Shown here one piece after another: positions 13,830 through 21,336 of a stretch of DNA of 26,349 nt. Position 1 is the stretch's first letter; each line of letters begins with the position of its first letter. The position numbers and the translations under genes were made by a program. The notes below the pieces were generated by a model. It did not search any database and was not told where the DNA came from. It saw only the letters and a program-made list of their open reading frames with translations. This stretch comes from Candidatus Accumulibacter vicinus (GTDB lineage: Bacteria > Pseudomonadota > Gammaproteobacteria > Burkholderiales > Rhodocyclaceae), in contig DIME01000009.1 in NCBI GenBank assembly GCA_002425405.1, positions 1 to 26,349 on the forward strand, given 5' to 3'.

Positions 13830-15746
13830 TTAAGCCGTGCCACTTCGCGCCGCAACTTCGTGAAGAAGTTGCCTGGCCAGAGCCTCGATGGACATCTGCC
13901 CGAGATCCTGACCGCCGCGTGTCCGCACGGCCACCAGATTGGCTGCCACTTCCTTATCGCCGACGACGATTTGATAGGGCAACTTGTTCAAGCTATGTTC
14001 TCGTATTTTATAGGTAATTTTTTCGTTGCGCAAATCACACTCGACGCGCAGACCAGCCTGGCGTAGTGTTTTTGCAACATGCGCAGCGTAATCGGCCTGC
14101 TTTTCCGAGATATTCAGAACCACGATCTGCACCGGCGAGAGCCACAAAGGCAGGGCGCCCGTGCAGTTCTCGATGAGCATCCCGATAAAACGCTCCATCG
14201 AACCCAGAATAGCGCGATGCAGCATCACCGGCGTGTGGCGCGAGTTGTCGTCACCGACGAATTCGGCGTCCAGTCGCTGCGGCATCGAGAAGTCGACCTG
14301 CATCGTGCCGCACTGCCAGGATCGCCCAATGGCATCTTTGATGTGAAATTCGATTTTCGGACCGTAAAAAGCCCCCTCACCCGGCAACTCCTCCCACGCC
14401 AGACCGGATGCCTGTAATGCAGCGCGCAACGCCAGTTCGGCCTTGTCCCATACCGCGTCCGATCCGACGCGCTTTTCCGGGCGCAATGCCAGCTTCACCG
14501 TCACCTCGTGAAAACCGAAATCGGCATACACTTTGCGCACCAGATCATTGAAAACGGTGACTTCGTCCTGAATTTGATCTTCGGTGCAGAAAATATGACC
14601 ATCATCCTGGGTAAAGCCGCGCACGCGCATGATGCCGTGCAGCGCACCCGAGGGCTCGTTGCGATGACAGGAACCAAATTCACCATAACGCAGTGGCAGA
14701 TCGCGATAACTGCGTAGCCCGGTATTGAAGATCTGGATGTGCCCTGGACAATTCATCGGCTTGATTGCGTACTCGCGCTTTTCCGACTCGGTGGAGAACA
14801 TGTGATCCTTGAAGTTCTCCCAGTGCCCGGATTTTTCCCACAGGGTACGGTCGAGAATTTGCGGGCACTTCACTTCCTGATAGCCATTGTCCCGATAAAC
14901 GCCACGCATGTACTGTTCGACTTCCTGCCAGATCGTCCACCCCTTTGGATGCCAGAACACCATTCCAGGCGCTTCGTCCTGAAGATGAAACAGGTCGAGT
15001 TGCCGACCGAGTTTGCGATGGTCGCGTTTCTCGGCCTCCTCGAGCATGTGCAGGTAGGCCTCCTGATCTTCCTTTCTGGCCCAGGCCGTCCCGTAGATCC
15101 GCTGCAGTTGCTCGTTGCGATGATCACCGCGCCAGTACGCGCCGGCCAGCTTCATCAGCTTGAACACCTTCAACCTGCCTGTGGAAGGGACGTGCGGGCC
15201 GCGGCAAAGGTCGACAAAATCACCCTCGCGATAGAGCGAGACTTCCTGATCGGACGGGATGGCATCGATCAGTTCCGCCTTGTAGTGCTCGCCGATCGAC
15301 CGGAAGAAAGCGATGGCGTCGTCGCGCTGCCAGACCTCGCGCCGCACCGGCAGATCACGCCGGGCGATTTCTGCCATGCGCTTTTCGATTGCCGCCAGGT
15401 CGTCGGGCGTGAACGGACGCTCGTAGGCGAAGTCGTAGTAGAAACCGTCTTCGATGACCGGACCGATCGTCACCTGCGCCGCCGGAAAGAGTTCCTTGAC
15501 TGCGTGAGCCATCAGATGGGCCGTCGAGTGGCGGATGATCTCCAGGCCCGCGAGATCCTTCTCGGTGATGATGCCAAGCTGCACGTCAGTGGTGATCCGG
15601 AAGGAGGTGTCGACCAGGCGACCATCGACCTTGCCCGCCAGGGCGGCGCGCGCCAGCCCGGCACCGATGCTCTGCGCCACTTCGGCAACCGTGACAGACT
15701 CTGCGAATTCCCTTTGTGAACCGTCAGGCAATGTGACAACCGGCAT
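13830..15746 (-). CDS. thrS: Threonyl-tRNA synthetase
   Basis: This enzyme charges tRNA-Thr and edits mischarged Ser-tRNA. The 638-residue protein has an N-terminal TGS domain (MPVVTLPDGSQREFAESVTV), the editing domain with HSTAHLMAHAVKELFP at about residues 73-88, a class II catalytic core including RDLPLRYGEFGSCHRNEPSG and MNCPGHIQIF with a zinc-ligand Cys, and a C-terminal anticodon-binding domain (about 540-638). The frame is open to 15842, but the ATG at 15746 is chosen because GAGGTT precedes it and it starts the TGS domain. It leads the thrS-infC-rpmI-rplT cluster. In E. coli thrS represses its own translation; nothing specific to that can be read here. Confidence 0.97.
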   Translation of the reverse strand: MPVVTLPDGSQREFAESVTVAEVAQSIGAGLARAALAGKVDGRLVDTSFRITTDVQLGIITEKDLAGLEIIRHSTAHLMAHAVKELFPAAQVTIGPVIEDGFYYDFAYERPFTPDDLAAIEKRMAEIARRDLPVRREVWQRDDAIAFFRSIGEHYKAELIDAIPSDQEVSLYREGDFVDLCRGPHVPSTGRLKVFKLMKLAGAYWRGDHRNEQLQRIYGTAWARKEDQEAYLHMLEEAEKRDHRKLGRQLDLFHLQDEAPGMVFWHPKGWTIWQEVEQYMRGVYRDNGYQEVKCPQILDRTLWEKSGHWENFKDHMFSTESEKREYAIKPMNCPGHIQIFNTGLRSYRDLPLRYGEFGSCHRNEPSGALHGIMRVRGFTQDDGHIFCTEDQIQDEVTVFNDLVRKVYADFGFHEVTVKLALRPEKRVGSDAVWDKAELALRAALQASGLAWEELPGEGAFYGPKIEFHIKDAIGRSWQCGTMQVDFSMPQRLDAEFVGDDNSRHTPVMLHRAILGSMERFIGMLIENCTGALPLWLSPVQIVVLNISEKQADYAAHVAKTLRQAGLRVECDLRNEKITYKIREHSLNKLPYQIVVGDKEVAANLVAVRTRGGQDLGQMSIEALARQLLHEVAARSGTA

Positions 15747-16051
15747 ATAGATAACCTCAGCAAGAAATGGAAATGCCAGAGACCCTGCCTGGCTTTCCTG
15801 CCAGCATGTCGCAAACGCTGGACAGAAAATCGATACGGACATCAGGACGGCCCGGGCTGCTGTAAGCCCGAACTGCCGCGCCCGCGAGCGCAGCAGTCTA
15901 ACATACTTGATTGAAGGGACGCACCGCGGGTCGAATGCAGCACTTCCATCTTCCGTCGCACACGTATCCTGTCGGAAAAATTTACACTCCCTCTGATCGC
16001 GAAGTGACGGGTCTGCGCCCGATTTCTGATTTAAAAGATGTTATTTTTATA
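15747..16051. other. Intergenic stretch between thrS and the sigma-54 promoter
   Basis: About 300 bp divergent space. It must hold the thrS promoter, but no convincing sigma-70 pair is seen. The last 40 bases (about 16020-16051) are unusually AT-rich for this GC-rich window, a property of the region between activator and promoter at many sigma-54 promoters where DNA bends. Confidence 0.4.
15970..15986 (+). promoter_or_regulatory. Possible activator site upstream of the sigma-54 promoter
   Basis: TGTCGGAAAAATTTACA begins with TGT and ends with ACA around an A/T core, and it lies about 100 bp before the expected transcription start. This is the usual distance for an enhancer-binding protein such as the PrsR type that controls many PEP-CTERM genes. 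The half-sites are imperfect, so it is a proposal only. Confidence 0.25.
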
Positions 16052-16067
16052 TGGCACACTACTTGCT
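16052..16067 (+). promoter_or_regulatory. Sigma-54 (RpoN) -24/-12 promoter
   Basis: TGGCAC-N5-TTGCT matches the sigma-54 consensus, with GG and GC separated by exactly 10 bases (16053-16054 and 16065-16066). The transcript would start near 16078 and have a leader of about 190 bases before the gene at 16269. PEP-CTERM genes of EPS-forming bacteria are often RpoN-dependent, which supports the call. Confidence 0.75.
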
Positions 16068-16102
16068 CTCGCGATGCACGAGCGAGCGAACGGGGGGGAG
16101 AC

Positions 16103-16126
16103 ATGATTGCCCTGCGGTTTTATTGA
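16103..16126 (+). CDS. Possible seven-residue leader peptide (MIALRFY)
   Basis: Within the predicted leader an ATG at 16103 is preceded two bases earlier by the purine run GGGGGGGAG, a strong though close ribosome-binding site, and is followed by six sense codons and TGA. It does not overlap the main gene. Such mini-ORFs can control downstream expression, but this could be chance. The product has no recognisable regulatory codon run. Confidence 0.25.
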   Translation: MIALRFY

Positions 16127-16185
16127 CTCATTGATGTGGGCAAGGGTATGTACAGTCGCGCTTGCTCCATCACATTGCCGGCTCG

Positions 16186-16225
16186 TGACCGGGACATCAT
16201 CGGTCAACGGAATATAGAAAATTCC
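16186..16225 (+). promoter_or_regulatory. Two short hairpins in the leader of the exported-protein gene
   Basis: TGACCG/CGGTCA (16186-16191 and 16201-16206, loop 9) and GGAAT/ATTCC (16209-16213 and 16221-16225, loop 7) lie 45-85 bases ahead of the ATG at 16269. They are visible as inverted repeats; any role in mRNA stability or control is inference. Confidence 0.3.
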
Positions 16226-16268
16226 ATAAGCCAACAAGGTACTCCTTAAATTCATTGAAAGGGCCAAC

Positions 16269-16901
16269 ATGAGACGCACGATCGCTTATTTGTCAGTTGC
16301 AGCAACAGCTTCCCTCTTCTGTAGCCAAGCCCTGGCCGCAGTAGTCGTGTACACCAACCGGGCCGCGTGGACGGCCGCCGCAAGCGCGCTGACCACCGAG
16401 AACTTCAATTCGTTTGCCGATGGAATCGCGGTGAACTCGGCGACGGTCTTCCCGAGCGGCATCTCGATCCCCACGGGTTCGTCGTTGGATATCAGCAGCT
16501 TTGCCTTCAGCAGCATCGGGCAAGGCAATGCGCTGAGCATATCCCCCACCTCGTTGCCGACGATCGCCCTGCCCGGAGCGCCGACGGCGTTCGGATTCGA
16601 CTACGCCGATGTCGACTTCGGGACGCCGTCGACGATCAGCTTTGGCGCGTTTTCACCGGTACTCCCTCAGACCGGGGATGCCGACACTGGCATCACGCCG
16701 GACGACTTCGCCTTCTTCGGCGTGGTGGCTAGCGCCGGGGACATTCCCGGCGGCCGCTTTTCGATCGTGACCAGCGAGGGGTTGACGATCGACAATGTCT
16801 CCTTCGGCACAGCAGCGGCGGTGCCCGAAGGCGGCACTCTGCCGCTGCTGTCGCTTGGGCTCGTCGCTGCCGGGCTGGCGCGCAGAATGCGCCGATCGTA
16901 G
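16269..16901 (+). CDS. Exported protein with PEP-CTERM-like sorting tail
   Basis: The 210-residue protein has an N-terminal signal peptide (MRRTIAYLSVAATASLFCSQ then ALA, cleavage near residue 23). The middle is low in Lys and Cys and rich in Ser, Thr, Ala, Gly and Asp, typical of beta-rich surface proteins. The C-terminal tail starts at residue 185: VPEGGTLPLLSLGLVAAGLA and then RRMRRS. This is the PEP-CTERM plan of a short motif, a membrane-spanning helix and an Arg cluster, with VPEGG instead of the usual VPEPG. Such tails are recognised by exosortase (EpsH/XrtA types), and the proteins reach the surface or the exopolysaccharide matrix. AAAGGG precedes the ATG. The gene stands alone behind a sigma-54 promoter and ends near a strong hairpin. 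Specific function is unknown. Confidence 0.88.
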   Translation: MRRTIAYLSVAATASLFCSQALAAVVVYTNRAAWTAAASALTTENFNSFADGIAVNSATVFPSGISIPTGSSLDISSFAFSSIGQGNALSISPTSLPTIALPGAPTAFGFDYADVDFGTPSTISFGAFSPVLPQTGDADTGITPDDFAFFGVVASAGDIPGGRFSIVTSEGLTIDNVSFGTAAAVPEGGTLPLLSLGLVAAGLARRMRRS

Positions 16902-16921
16902 CGTGTAGGCAGATGCATGAT

Positions 16922-16943
16922 CGGCGTCGCGAACGCGACGCCG
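16922..16943. terminator. Strong hairpin after the exported-protein gene
   Basis: CGGCGTCGC-GAAC-GCGACGCCG is a perfect 9-bp stem 20 bp after the stop codon at 16901. There is no immediate T-run on the plus strand (TCTTTTTC follows about 27 bases later), so it may work as a terminator together with other factors or as a 3' stabiliser. It is symmetrical and could also serve the oxidase gene on the other strand. Confidence 0.5.
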
Positions 16944-16984
16944 AAACAGTCCTTACGGAGTCTTTTTCAAAGCCCTCGTGCGAA

Positions 16985-17010
16985 CCCAGGCCGTACAATG
17001 GTCGCCTGGG
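16985..17010. terminator. Second inverted repeat, downstream of the FAD oxidase gene
   Basis: CCCAGGC/GCCTGGG (16985-16991 and 17004-17010) form a 7-bp stem with a 12-base loop, 55 bp past the oxidase stop on the minus strand. No T-run follows directly. It is possibly part of the 3' end of that transcript. Confidence 0.35.
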
Positions 17011-17064
17011 TAAGGTCGGGGTGTAGTCTGTTGAAGCAGAAATACTTAACGGCTCCCTACCGCT

Positions 17065-18741
17065 CTAGTCGCGCCCTGCCTTGAGCCCGTCGTAGCGTCC
17101 GGGCGCAATGATGGCACCCGGATCGAGTGCCCGCTTCAACCGGTCGACGGCGTCGCAGGAACCCGCTTCCCGTTGCGAGGCCAGCAACTGCATCCCTCGC
17201 ACCGAAGCACGATACAAGGGGTAGCCCAGCTCGAACAGCCGGTGCACACCGGCCTCATAACACTCGATTCCGCGTCGGGTTTCGGCTTCATCCTCCGTAT
17301 CGTATTCGATCGTATAAACCGCCGCCAGCGCACGCTCGTTGATCATGTTGACGGTGACATGGCAGTCAAAGTCGAAACGCCCGAAAAGTGCGTCCATCTC
17401 CTGGTTGAGCTGTGCGAGATCCTCCCGTCTGAAGGGGATGATCGGCGCCATCCACATGATGCCGATCCGCTCCCGCGCAAGATCGGTGTCGTCGGAGAAG
17501 TCCGCCGGCACGCCTGCCTGGTGGCGCCAATAGCACCCCCGCAGGAAGGCGCCGGTGGGTTTGCCGCTGTGCATGCCGGCAAGCGCCGCCCCGAGCCGGA
17601 TCTTCTTTTCCAGTCCGTGGAAAGGTGCGAGATGACCGAAGTGGCGTGCGAACCACTGCCCCGCCGCCAGGATGTAACCCGGGAGAAAGACCACCTTGGC
17701 GTTAACCCCGGCCAAGGCCGCCTTGAGCAGTTTTTTGTGCAGGGCAACCTGGCGTGAACTTCCGTAAAACGCCCCCGACATCGACCACGCGCCGATGCCC
17801 GCTTCTTTCCGCAGCTGCGCCCTCACTTCCGGCGTCAGGCGGGCGTGCCCGGGCAGCCGGTCGCGTGGAAACGGCGCGTCTGCAGCGAACGCCCGGAGGT
17901 CATTGCCAATATGCGACACGCTCTGAAGGATCCGGTCCAGCCTGAGTTTCTGCAGCCTGGGAATGGCGTCGAGGAGGTTCTGGTCTTCCTTGAAGAGCAC
18001 GATGTACGGGCAGAAAGACTCCGGGATCGGCTGCAGCCATAGTCCGAGCCGGATGACGATGCCGAAGTTCGACTGGGTGAAGATTCCGTCGAGGTAGGGA
18101 CCGATGCCGTACGGGTACAGATGCGTGGTCTTGGCCTGCGGGTACTGCCCGAAGCCGGTACGCAGCACCTCTCCCGTTCCGAGGACGACCTCCATTCCCG
18201 AAATCGTCTGGAAGCGGTTGCCGTAGGGACTGTGCCCGAAGCCGCGCTCGACAATGTTGCCGATCAGGCTCGAATTCGGTCCCGCGCCCGTGCAATCGAT
18301 CCAGAACGGCACGCCTTGTTCGGCCAGGTGGTGGGAAAGCTGCCGCTGGGTCACACCGGGCTCGATGACCACGTAACCCAGTTCGCTGTCAACCTGCACG
18401 ATCCGGTTCAGTCGGCCAAGGTCGACGATGACCTGTCCGTCGAAGACTGCACACGCGTCGCCGTAGCCCCAGTTCTGACCGGTGCTGATGGGATACAGCG
18501 GGGTTCTGCAGCGGGACGCGATGCTCACGACTTCCACCACCTCGTCCCGCGTTCCCGGTTTCAGGATGGCGGCAGGGCGCCGGCTGAACGACGAGGTGCT
18601 GCGGGCATAATGGTCCCGTGTCCCGGCGTCGGTAAGAACATTGGCCTCACCCAGAAGCCCCCGCCACTCGTGAAGCGCACCGGACAGGTCGCTGCGAAGA
18701 TCGAATGCACTGACGATGGGACTGGCGGTGTCGTCAGCCAC
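17065..18741 (-). CDS. FAD-binding oxidase, vanillyl-alcohol oxidase / 4-cresol dehydrogenase family
   Basis: The 558-residue protein belongs to the VAO/PCMH flavoprotein family, which oxidises para-substituted phenols. The PCMH-type FAD domain is seen in AAILKPGTRDEVVEVVSIAS, PISTGQNWGYGDACAVFDGQ (about residues 84-103), VVIEPGVTQRQLSHHL and TGAGPNSSLIGNIVERGFGH then SPYGNRF. DGIFTQSNFGIVIRLGLWLQ is the family's second landmark, and the end LKRALDPGAIIAPGRYDG is also typical. There is no signal peptide, and no cytochrome partner gene (as for 4-cresol dehydrogenase) is adjacent, so an oxygen-reducing oxidase or another acceptor is more likely. A covalent FAD residue (Tyr or His) cannot be assigned; the RGCYWRHQ segment is a candidate. 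The start is GTG at 18741 behind GGAAAG. It diverges from the permease pair. The substrate is unknown. Confidence 0.87.
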   Translation of the reverse strand: MADDTASPIVSAFDLRSDLSGALHEWRGLLGEANVLTDAGTRDHYARSTSSFSRRPAAILKPGTRDEVVEVVSIASRCRTPLYPISTGQNWGYGDACAVFDGQVIVDLGRLNRIVQVDSELGYVVIEPGVTQRQLSHHLAEQGVPFWIDCTGAGPNSSLIGNIVERGFGHSPYGNRFQTISGMEVVLGTGEVLRTGFGQYPQAKTTHLYPYGIGPYLDGIFTQSNFGIVIRLGLWLQPIPESFCPYIVLFKEDQNLLDAIPRLQKLRLDRILQSVSHIGNDLRAFAADAPFPRDRLPGHARLTPEVRAQLRKEAGIGAWSMSGAFYGSSRQVALHKKLLKAALAGVNAKVVFLPGYILAAGQWFARHFGHLAPFHGLEKKIRLGAALAGMHSGKPTGAFLRGCYWRHQAGVPADFSDDTDLARERIGIMWMAPIIPFRREDLAQLNQEMDALFGRFDFDCHVTVNMINERALAAVYTIEYDTEDEAETRRGIECYEAGVHRLFELGYPLYRASVRGMQLLASQREAGSCDAVDRLKRALDPGAIIAPGRYDGLKAGRD

Positions 18742-18839
18742 GTGACTTTCCGTTCATCGATGAAAGGCCAGGAGGGTAGGAAAACCAGCCATGGAGTTGG
18801 AAGTATATGAGCCGCCATCAAGCGGCGTCAATCGAAGTG

Positions 18840-18845
18840 TATAAT
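18840..18845 (+). promoter_or_regulatory. -10 box directly before the first permease gene
   Basis: A perfect TATAAT is followed by seven bases and then the GTG start at 18853, so a transcript from it would begin at or next to the start codon. No good -35 hexamer is seen. It lies in the 111-bp space shared with the divergent oxidase gene. Confidence 0.4.
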
Positions 18846-18852
18846 TCCCAAG

Positions 18853-20073
18853 GTGCTGACCGACGCTTTCCTGGCTGCCCGAAACATCGCCCGACAACGG
18901 CGGCGCTCTGCTTTTGCGCTCGCCGCCATCGCCTTCGGGGTGGCTGCCCTGATCGTCGCGAACGGTTTCATCGACTGGATCATGTTCAAACATCGGGAAA
19001 CCACCATTACTTCCCAGTATGGTCATATTCAGGTGACCCGAAAGGGGTACTTTGAGGAGGGGACGGCCGACCCGTTTGGTTACCTCCTGCCGAAGAGTTC
19101 GCCCGTACAGCACGCCATCGAACGACTCCCCGAACTGCGCGTTCTCGGCAGACGTCTGGCGTTCAGCGGCCTGGTGAGCAAAGGCGACGAAACCATCTCC
19201 TTCGTTGCCGAGGGCGTCGAACCGGACAAGGAGCAGGTCCTGAGCAGTTCGCTGCGGATTCCCAAGGGCGCCAACCTGTCGGCCAATGACCCGAACGGAA
19301 TCATCCTCGGCCTGGGCCTCGCCGCGAACCTGGGTATCGATGTCGGGGATACGGTCGTCCTCATGGCGAACACGGCCACAGGGAGTATCAATGCGGTCGA
19401 GTGTCGGGTACGAGGTTTTTTTGCGACGATGTCGAAAGCGTACGACGACGTCGCGCTCAGGGTCCCGCTGACGACCGCCCAGAAACTGTTGAAAGTGGAG
19501 GGTGCCCACACCTGGGCATTGTTGCTGTCAGAAACCGAGCAGGCAGATCTCACCTTGAGGACCCTGCGCCAGCGCTTTGCGAACGAGGGTCTGGTCTTTA
19601 CCGAATGGATCGAACTTGCCGATTTCCATGTCAAGGCGGTGTCCCTCCTCGCCAAACAGGCGGGCGTGATGAGAGTCATCATCGCCGTGATCATCGTGTT
19701 GAGCATTTTCAACACGATGATGATGAGCGTCATGGAGCGGACGGGCGAGATCGGCACCATCATGGCTCTCGGACTGACCCGTCGCGACCTCCTGCGCATG
19801 ATCGTCGTGGAGGGTGCGGTGCTCGGCATCGTCGGCGGTCTCCTGGGTCTGGCATTGGGAACCCTGCTGGCCTGGGTGATCTCCTACATCGGCATTCCCA
19901 TGCCGCCGCCACCAGGACAGTCCTGGGGATTCATGGGCGAGGTCATGGTCACCGGCCGGCTCGCCATCGAGGCATTGCTGCTGGCAGTGGGATCGACGCT
20001 GATCGCCAGCATCATTCCGGCACGAACCGCTTCGGGGATGGTCATCGTCGACGCGTTGCGTTTCAACCGCTGA
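18853..20073 (+). CDS. FtsX/MacB-type ABC permease (first of tandem pair)
   Basis: The 406-residue inner-membrane protein has the layout of type VII ABC (MacB/LolC-like) permeases: one N-terminal membrane helix (about residues 18-38), a large periplasmic MacB-type domain (about 40-270) and an FtsX domain with three C-terminal helices (about 275-400). VMERTGEIGTIMALGLTRRD is the conserved loop that contacts the ATPase, and IGIPMPPPPG followed by the end PARTASGMVIVDALRFN is also typical. These systems work as mechanotransducers for lipoproteins or exported molecules rather than as classical pores. The start is GTG at 18853 without a clear ribosome-binding site; a TATAAT lies eight bases away. 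The next gene is its paralogue. No ATPase gene is present beside them. The substrate is unknown. Confidence 0.9.
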   Translation: MLTDAFLAARNIARQRRRSAFALAAIAFGVAALIVANGFIDWIMFKHRETTITSQYGHIQVTRKGYFEEGTADPFGYLLPKSSPVQHAIERLPELRVLGRRLAFSGLVSKGDETISFVAEGVEPDKEQVLSSSLRIPKGANLSANDPNGIILGLGLAANLGIDVGDTVVLMANTATGSINAVECRVRGFFATMSKAYDDVALRVPLTTAQKLLKVEGAHTWALLLSETEQADLTLRTLRQRFANEGLVFTEWIELADFHVKAVSLLAKQAGVMRVIIAVIIVLSIFNTMMMSVMERTGEIGTIMALGLTRRDLLRMIVVEGAVLGIVGGLLGLALGTLLAWVISYIGIPMPPPPGQSWGFMGEVMVTGRLAIEALLLAVGSTLIASIIPARTASGMVIVDALRFNR

Positions 20074-20101
20074 ACTTTTCCCACAGAATCAGGGCCAGGC
20101 A

Positions 20102-21313
20102 GTGATCAAACTTGCTCTCCGTAATCTTCTCGGGCACAAGCTGCGTACGGGAATGACATTCGGTGCAGTCCTCTTCGGCGTCATCAGCCTCGTTCTTTCC
20201 GGCGGATTCATCGAGGACATGTTCATTCAGTTGCGCGAGGCGGTGATTCACTCGCAGTTCGGTCACCTCCAGATCAACGCGCAGGGGTTCTTCGAGAAAG
20301 GAGCACGGGCGCCGGACAGATTCATGATCGACGATACCGAGCCACTGCGACGGCAGGTCGCCAGGCTGCCGCAGGTGGCTGACGTGATGGCCAGGGTCAG
20401 CTTCTCGGGCCTTCTCAGCGCCGGTCGTACCGACCGTTCAATCATCGGCGAGGGCATCGAGCCGAACCGGGAGAGTAAACTGGGCACGTTCATCCGCATC
20501 GAATCGGGTCGCGCGCTCAACGATCAGGACCAGTACAAAATCATCCTGGGAAAGGGCCTGGCTGACGCGTTCAAGGTGGGCGTCGGGGACCGGGTGATTG
20601 TTCTGGTCAGTACTTCGGGTGGAGCCTTGAACACGCTCGAGTTTGAAGTCGTCGGAACGTTCCGGAGCTTTTCCCGGGATTACGACGGGCGTGCGGTACG
20701 CATTCCCCTGGCCGATGCCCAGGAACTCCTCAATGCCAGGGGGATCAACACCCTGGTCGTCTCGCTCAAGGATTCCCTTGATACGGTGCGGGTCGCCGAA
20801 CTGCTCGCGCGGCAACTCGACCCCGGAAAGTTCGAAATCAAGAAATGGAACGAGTTGACCGATTTTTACGACAAGACCGTCACCCTCTACGACCGGCAGT
20901 TCGGCGTGCTGCGCCTGATCGTCCTGATCATGGTTTTGCTCGGTGTCGCCAACAGCGTCAATATGAGCGCTTTCGAGCGCGTTGGGGAATTCGGAACCAT
21001 GATGGCGCTGGGCAATCGCCGGATCGACGTCTTCCGGCTGGTGATCACGGAGAACGTTCTGATCGGGGTGATCGGCAGCAGCACGGGCTTGCTGATCGGC
21101 GTCGTCCTGGCCTGGGTGATCTCGGCCATCGGCATTCCCATGCCTCCCCCGCCAAGCAGCGAGGTCGGCTACATGGCGCAGATTCAGGTCGTGCCGAAAG
21201 AACTCGTGCTTGCCTTTAGCATCGGCCTGGTCGCCACCGTGAGCGCTTCGATCTTCCCGGCACGACGCGTGACCCGCATTCCTGTCGTGGACGCGCTGCG
21301 CCAGAACGTCTGA
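20102..21313 (+). CDS. FtsX/MacB-type ABC permease (second of tandem pair)
   Basis: The 403-residue protein has the same layout as its upstream neighbour: a membrane helix at about residues 18-38, a periplasmic domain and a three-helix FtsX domain with FERVGEFGTMMALGNRRIDV, IGIPMPPPPSSEVGYMAQIQ and the end PARRVTRIPVVDALRQNV. Aligned by eye, the two share the N-terminal pattern (RN, G-F-I, QYGHIQV against QFGHLQI) and nearly the same C-terminus, so they probably arose by tandem duplication and may form a heterodimer like LolC/LolE. The GTG at 20102 follows the first gene's stop by 28 bp, with AGGG nearby. It converges with the PP-loop gene, 23 bp apart. The partner ATPase must be elsewhere in the genome. 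Confidence 0.9.
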   Translation: MIKLALRNLLGHKLRTGMTFGAVLFGVISLVLSGGFIEDMFIQLREAVIHSQFGHLQINAQGFFEKGARAPDRFMIDDTEPLRRQVARLPQVADVMARVSFSGLLSAGRTDRSIIGEGIEPNRESKLGTFIRIESGRALNDQDQYKIILGKGLADAFKVGVGDRVIVLVSTSGGALNTLEFEVVGTFRSFSRDYDGRAVRIPLADAQELLNARGINTLVVSLKDSLDTVRVAELLARQLDPGKFEIKKWNELTDFYDKTVTLYDRQFGVLRLIVLIMVLLGVANSVNMSAFERVGEFGTMMALGNRRIDVFRLVITENVLIGVIGSSTGLLIGVVLAWVISAIGIPMPPPPSSEVGYMAQIQVVPKELVLAFSIGLVATVSASIFPARRVTRIPVVDALRQNV

Positions 21314-21336
21314 CCAAGTTCCGCGAAATCCTCGCC

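Noticed and set aside
14739..15719. 326-codon open frame on the plus strand
   Set aside because: It is antisense to thrS in the frame that mirrors its codon bias and has no protein-like features.
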